Assembly: GCA_963920765.1 (NCBI GenBank)
Contig: OY987243.1
Span: 26,097,419 to 26,161,418 of the forward strand
DNA from: Ulota crispa
Taxonomy: Eukaryota > Streptophyta > Bryopsida > Orthotrichales > Orthotrichaceae
Direction: 5' to 3'
DNA length: 64,000 nucleotides
The position numbers and the translations under genes were made by a program. Positions 59,609-64,000 of this stretch are shown one piece after another. Under the pieces are notes generated by a model. It saw only the letters and a program-made list of their open reading frames with translations. It was not told the origin of the DNA and did no database searches. Position 1 is the first letter of the stretch. Each line of letters opens with the position of its first letter.

Positions 59609-59976
59609 TTAACCCTTAAATGCCAAGCTAGTCAATATGGCTGCTTGTTACAATGGCACTATAGTAGTGTAGCAAGTGCCCACATATTTCAATATTGTTT
59701 CCAAAAATTGCATAGTTCAACATTGCATGTTATCCTCATGAAAATTGCAAGAAGGGCAGCATGGGACCTAACACCATGTTTGTGAATATTCTCACAATTT
59801 GGATTACCTAAAAATATGAGTGCATTCAATGAGGTAATTTCTTGCCTTCCATGATGAACCATGTCTACATAATAATTTTTAAAAAAAAATCAAATGAAGA
59901 ACAATTTTTTATCCTACAAAGTGTTTATTTGTTATCCATTGGACAAAACATGTCCACATTGATGTCTAAGGGTTAA
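59609..59976. mobile_element. TTAA-flanked MITE, 360 bp
   Basis: TTAA, CCCTTAAATGCCAAGC ... GATGTCTAAGGG, TTAA. Nested in the element 59363-60575. Confidence 0.75.
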
Positions 59977-60119
59977 AAACTCCTTTTTGCCCTTAACTAC
60001 CCACTTAGGGCCTATTTCCATTAGTGACTAAGAGCTAGTCCATGTTTATCTATTGGTGGAGGCTCTTGGTCAAGACTAGTGACCAATAACCAATTTTCTC
60101 ATCCATTGGTCGCCTCTAA

Positions 60120-60513
60120 TAGTGTAAAGTGAACTCAGACTAATCCTATAGAGATATTTAGTGTAGAATGTCAAAAAATTAGTGTGGTGCAACATAAATG
60201 CACTATTTAGTGTACAATGAATATTGCATTTAGATTGCCTTATCAATTAAGTTGCCTTACCTTAGTAAGTTACCTCATGACTCATCACTTGACCACTTGG
60301 AGGCCCATGTAACTTTATAGTTAGTAGAATTCCACGTGGTTTATGCCTTGATTGCTAGTTTGTTATTTGACAACTTCATTGTTGTTGCGAGGTTTATTTG
60401 TTACAATAATTTTTCATGAAAATTAGTGTAGCTGAGCAGTATATATTTTTGTAGTGTAAAATGTTAAGAAATTAGTATGAGGGCAACCTAAACACAAGAT
60501 TCAGTTTAGTGTA
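60120..60513. mobile_element. MITE family E copies (one partial, one full)
   Basis: 60120-60214 is the right end of one copy (AACATAAATGCACTATTTAGTGTA). 60213-60513 is another (TACAATGAATATTGCATTTAG ... GGGCAACCTAAACACAAGATTC). They share the TA at 60213-60214, as in the 42-kb chain. Confidence 0.7.
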
Positions 60514-60575
60514 AAGAGGCCCTAAGCTGGGACCTTGCGTCCAGGTGGGACATGGAACGTATTGTGAACCGCCCC

Positions 60576-61063
60576 TGATAATAATATGTAAGAATCCACT
60601 GGACCCTTATAAAGCGTGGAACGCACACTTCACCCGTAATATGAGCTAACCGGGGGACATGTACACGACCTGGAGTGCAGAGCCAAAACTCAAAAGCCAC
60701 AAGACGTGAAGACTGAGATTGCATTTCACAGAAACAAATGGCGTCGTCATCGTCGCTGCATGAGACAGAAATGAAGTTACAGCAATTTAATACAATTTTT
60801 TTTCTTTTGTATTTCTTTTGCTAAGGATCATGTCTGATAGATACCAGCTACTACTACAGTACTCTATAACAGTCAAAATTGATGAAAAGTAAGGGAATCT
60901 GAGTATAAGTATGATTTTTTTTTCCTTGAGGAAAAATTGGAGGAACTGAATACCTAAGAGACGGCATGTATATTACACTCTGTTTTCGTTAGAGGAAGAG
61001 ACGACCTAACGTAAACTCCTTATAATCTGGAAAAAATGGAAACGGAAAAACGGACCTACACAA
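60576..61063. other. Intergenic downstream of the ERF gene
   Basis: No gene or repeat recognised; the last part may be ERF 3' UTR. Confidence 0.35.
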
Positions 61064-61385
61064 GCAGGAGAGCTTGCGGCGAAACTGAAGAAGAAGAAGG
61101 ACAAGTAGAAAGAGAGCTTGCAGTGAAATGGAAGAAGAAGGGGAGGAATTGTTTGGTGAATAGAAAAAAAAATTGAAACTATTCTATGGATTGGATTGTT
61201 CGTCGCTGTCTAAATGGCGGCGGAGTTTCTTTGAAAATAGGAATGAAAACGGAACTATACAAGCAGGAGAGCTTGCGGAGAAACGGAAGAAGAAGAAGAA
61301 GAGTAGAAGGGGAAAAAATGTTTGAAAAACCAAAATTGAAACTATTCTATGGATTGTTCGTCATTGTCTAAATGGCGGCGAAGAT
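61064..61385. repeat. Tandem duplication at the 3' end of the ERF gene
   Basis: GCAGGAGAGCTTGCGG occurs at 61064 and 61263, and ACTATTCTATGGATT at 61178 and 61341. The ERF stop codon context (GTCTAAATGGCGGCG) is present twice, near 61208 and 61366. A partial second copy of the gene's end therefore lies in the 3' UTR. Confidence 0.75.
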
Positions 61386-63203
61386 CTTCGCCGCGTCAAC
61401 CCCCGTGGTTGTTGCCTTCGGAGTATCGCAGAATACGTCTGTGAGAGAGTCGAAGGTCAAGTTCGGCAGGTCGGGGAGATCGAAAAGAGGAGGCGGGGAG
61501 AGCATTCGAATTGGAACGTTGTTGCTCTTATTCTCCTCGTCGTCGTTGTTGTTGCAGTTCCAGCATGTGTTTGTGTTTGAATCTTGTAAAGCTCCGCATG
61601 GCTGCTTCATGAGGAAGCTCGACGACGACGACATCTGGTCTTGCAATTGAATGTTGTTCCAAAAAAAAGAAGAATCGGAACCTGGATGAAGTGCGCAGCA
61701 GTCTTGCGTCACAGTGCTGCTGCTGTTGTCTGGCCAGAACGACGTCGGCGAGCCTGCGTCGCCTCCGAGCATCGTTGACGACGTGATTGACGACACTGGC
61801 GAAACGTCTTCACTGCTCTGAAATTGTTGTGACTCGTGCGGCGTGGCTTGCAACTCAGACTCAAGCAAAAAGCTTCCGAAGTCCGACGGTTGCACTATCT
61901 CGAACGAATTTTCAGCATCAGAGCACTCGGATATGGCGGCGTAGTCGGAGAAATCTTGAAGGCAGCAACTCTCTTGGCAGGTTTCGTGATGCTGCTGTGT
62001 AGTAACAACGTTGAGCGTGTCGACTCGAGAGACGTCGTCACCGGGAAGAGCTCCTCCTCCGCCATAGTGCATTTCAACAGGAAACGCGTCGATTTTAAAC
62101 TGAGCTGCTCGACCGGAGGCGCTCGTCGTCGTCGTCGTCGTCGTCTTGTGATGTTGTTGTTGCGTTGAATGTAAGCCTTTCTCTTTCCTGTTCGCAAACG
62201 GACAATCCTCACCAAGCTCACACTCGATAATCGGCGACCGCAGTCCTAAGCTCCGACTATAATTCGCATTAAACAACAACTCATGCGTTAACTGCTGCTG
62301 CTGCCGGTCCGGCGTGAGTTTACGAGGACTTAATCGCTGGTAATCCGACGGCAAAAAAAGACGATCCGAACCAGCATTGCTCGACGACGAGCACAACTGC
62401 ACACTCTCGGGACAGGCAAAATCCGACCAAGGAAGCGACTGCTGCTGCGAGACAACAAAGCTTCCGACCGGCATCACGCCACCGTCACAGCTACAATTAT
62501 TATCAAGCAGCTTTGTTCCAAAGCTTTCTACCGGCATCACGCCACCTCCTCCTTGCAATTGCAAATCACAGCTACAATTGTTATCCAGCAGCTTTGCTCC
62601 AGTCTCCTCCTGTGAATTGTGCACATTTGGCAGAGTTCTAAAGTGATTGAAGCTGTTGCTATTTGTTGCACCGCTCCGATGCAGCTCTCTCTCATGCGGC
62701 AAGTTTAATCTGGCGCCACTGCCATGGTACACCAGTGCTGCTTCATCGTAAGCTCTCGCTGCTTCTAACGCCGTTCCGAACGTGCCTAACCACATGCGCG
62801 TCCGCAACCTCGGCTCCCGGATCTCCGCCACCCAGCGCCCCCACTGCCTCTGCCTCACCCCTCGGTACTGGTGTAATCCGTTCTCTGGTCCTCCTCGTCG
62901 TCTCCTCACTCTCTCCCCCTGTCCTTGTCCCTGTCCTTCTCCCCCGCCCTCTCCCGCTCCCTCTCCATCTTCCCGCTCGCGCTTCGTTCTCCCGCTCGTT
63001 TTTGAATTGCAGTCCACATCTGAGGCCTCCGAGTTGATGTCGACGTCATCCTCCCGCCCTCCATCAATCACCTCTCCTCCATCGCTCACGAGCTTCATCT
63101 CCTTCGAATTTAAATTCTCCATAGCCACTCCTCTCTCCAGTCCTTTCTCTACTCCACTCTTGATTCCACTCTCTAAGCTTACTCCACTCTCTACTCCACT
63201 CAT
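61368..63203 (-). CDS. AP2/ERF transcription factor, DREB group (group IV-like), intronless
   Basis: Single 611-aa open frame. The AP2 domain is about aa 112-169: [45 protein letters not shown]. The preceding RRRRGGPEN matches the basic GGPEN motif of DREB2/ABI4-type (group IV) factors, and WVAEIREP carries the valine typical of DREBs, which bind DRE/CRT or related GCC-like sites. The N-terminus has acidic and Gly-rich low-complexity stretches. The long C-terminus is Ser/Gln/Asp-rich and ends near [18 protein letters not shown], an acidic hydrophobic patch that looks like an activation domain. I chose ATG 63203; an upstream open extension begins only with TTG. ATG 63122 (MENLNSKEM) is an alternative, because the first 27 residues come from repeat DNA. 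Confidence 0.93.
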   Translation of the reverse strand: MSGVESGVSLESGIKSGVEKGLERGVAMENLNSKEMKLVSDGGEVIDGGREDDVDINSEASDVDCNSKTSGRTKREREDGEGAGEGGGEGQGQGQGERVRRRRGGPENGLHQYRGVRQRQWGRWVAEIREPRLRTRMWLGTFGTALEAARAYDEAALVYHGSGARLNLPHERELHRSGATNSNSFNHFRTLPNVHNSQEETGAKLLDNNCSCDLQLQGGGGVMPVESFGTKLLDNNCSCDGGVMPVGSFVVSQQQSLPWSDFACPESVQLCSSSSNAGSDRLFLPSDYQRLSPRKLTPDRQQQQLTHELLFNANYSRSLGLRSPIIECELGEDCPFANRKEKGLHSTQQQHHKTTTTTTTSASGRAAQFKIDAFPVEMHYGGGGALPGDDVSRVDTLNVVTTQQHHETCQESCCLQDFSDYAAISECSDAENSFEIVQPSDFGSFLLESELQATPHESQQFQSSEDVSPVSSITSSTMLGGDAGSPTSFWPDNSSSTVTQDCCALHPGSDSSFFWNNIQLQDQMSSSSSFLMKQPCGALQDSNTNTCWNCNNNDDEENKSNNVPIRMLSPPPLFDLPDLPNLTFDSLTDVFCDTPKATTTGVDAAKIFAAI

Positions 63204-63910
63204 CCCTCCCAAACCTCAAATCTACTGCAAAGTTTACTGCAAAATCCAGTCCAAAATCCAGTCCAAAATCCACTGAAAAATTCACTGAAAAATTCACTGC
63301 AAAATCCACTCCAAATCCACTCCAAATCCACTCCAAATTCCACTCCAGAATTCCACTCCAGAATTCACTGATAAAGCAACACAAACAAGTACAGGAGAAA
63401 CGTCAAGTAGTGCTGAGAAATGGAAGGATTGCTCTAGCACTCTTGACATCAACAGTAGCAGCAACAACAACTACATATGATAGCCACGTAGATGAAAGAT
63501 CCAGATCCCTCCTAAACCTCAAAATCCACTCCAAAATCCACTCCAAATTCCACTCCAAATTCCACTCCAAATTCCACTCCAAAATTCACTGAAAAAGCAA
63601 CACAAATAAGTACAGAAAAACGTCAAGCAGTGCTGAGAAATTGAAGGATTGCTCTAGCACTCTTGACATCAACAGTAGCAGCAACAACAACTACAGATGA
63701 TAGCCACCTTGATGAAAGATCCAGATCCCTCCCAAACCTCAAAATCCACTCAAAATCCACTGCAAAATCCTTTGAAAAAGCAATACAAACAAGTACAGAA
63801 AAAACGTCAAGTAGTGCTGAGAAATTGAAGGATTGCTCCAGCACTCTTGACATCAACAACAACAACAACTACAGATGATAGCTACCTCGATGAAAGATCG
63901 AGATTGCCTT
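63204..63910. repeat. Nested tandem repeats in the ERF upstream region
   Basis: Three copies of a 180-220 bp unit start with GCAACACAAACAAGTACAG at 63376, 63597 and 63780. Each contains AACGTCAAG, GAGAAATTGAAGGATTGCTC and GATGAAAGATCCAGATCCCTC. Between them, and in 63215-63370, runs a degenerate 10-12 bp repeat of the AAATCCACTCC type. The tail of the unit (CCCTCCCAAACCTCAAA) also sits at 63205, at the start codon. Probably promoter or 5' UTR. Confidence 0.9.
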
Positions 63911-64000
63911 GTTATATAAGCAACAATAACAACAAAAATTCAGGAATTCTGTAATTGCAACAGGGGCGACGTCCACTGTAGTTGCAATGTGGACCGCCAA
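63911..64000. other. End of window, nothing recognised
   Basis: Ninety bases upstream of the tandem repeats, no feature. Confidence 0.3.

Larger units (their letters stand above)
59363..60575. mobile_element. TIR element hosting two nested MITEs
   Basis: GGGCGGCTCACACTATGTCTC (59363) is inverse to GGAACGTATTGTGAACCGCCC (ending about 60574), with CATGTCCCAC continuing the arms. Inside are a TTAA element (59609-59976) and family E sequence (about 60120-60513). Confidence 0.65.

Noticed and set aside
60506-60724. 72-residue minus-strand frame downstream of the ERF gene
   Set aside because: Overlaps the right terminal repeat of the element 59363-60575 and has no recognisable domain.

Overview
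This window is nuclear DNA from a land plant. The evidence is the gene content: a plant HOP/STI1 co-chaperone, an ECHIDNA/TVP23 Golgi membrane protein, eIF3f and a DREB-type AP2/ERF transcription factor. The first three have plant-style multi-exon structures, while the ERF gene has a single exon. Gene density is low, with four host genes and one hAT transposase-like gene in 64 kb. The AT-rich space between them is packed with small non-autonomous DNA transposons (MITEs). I cannot name the species. A non-flowering plant (moss, liverwort, lycophyte or fern) is my guess, with low confidence.

Layout. Positions 535-5400 hold the STI1/HOP gene (minus strand, 9 coding exons, 592 aa, a 5' UTR intron, and a promoter with heat-shock-element-like sites). 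Positions 5425-11440 are stacked MITEs and a 9-bp A-rich satellite. Positions 11446-12100 hold two minisatellites upstream of ECHIDNA (12404-15372, plus strand, 6 exons, 179 aa). Positions 15542-21769 are MITEs. A two-exon hAT transposase-like gene lies at 22563-25109 (minus). A duplicate of the STI1 promoter, 5' UTR intron and start of exon 1 (26089-27165) sits upstream of it in the same orientation. Positions 27189-36966 contain a non-autonomous Helitron, a 1.47-kb palindrome and many MITEs. eIF3f is at 37192-40450 (plus, 6 exons, 284 aa), and three of its five introns contain a MITE. Positions 40990-60575 are almost entirely MITEs plus a G-rich minisatellite. The ERF gene is at 61368-63203 (minus, one exon, 611 aa), with tandem repeats on both sides.

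The strongest unusual signal is a set of ten small elements whose ends read TTAA-CCCnTAAAkGnC and its inverse. They fall into several internally unrelated families. TTAA target sites with CCC...GGG termini are the signature of piggyBac-type (or other TTAA-targeting) transposons, which are rarely reported from land plants. Other MITE families here show 8-bp (hAT-like), 9-bp (Mutator-like), 3-bp (CACTA and Tourist) and TA (Stowaway/mariner) target duplications, so at least six DNA-transposon superfamilies have left short copies. Apart from the hAT gene I found no transposase, reverse transcriptase or gag reading frames. The host genes are housekeeping (chaperone, Golgi trafficking, translation) plus one transcription factor, and they show no common pathway.
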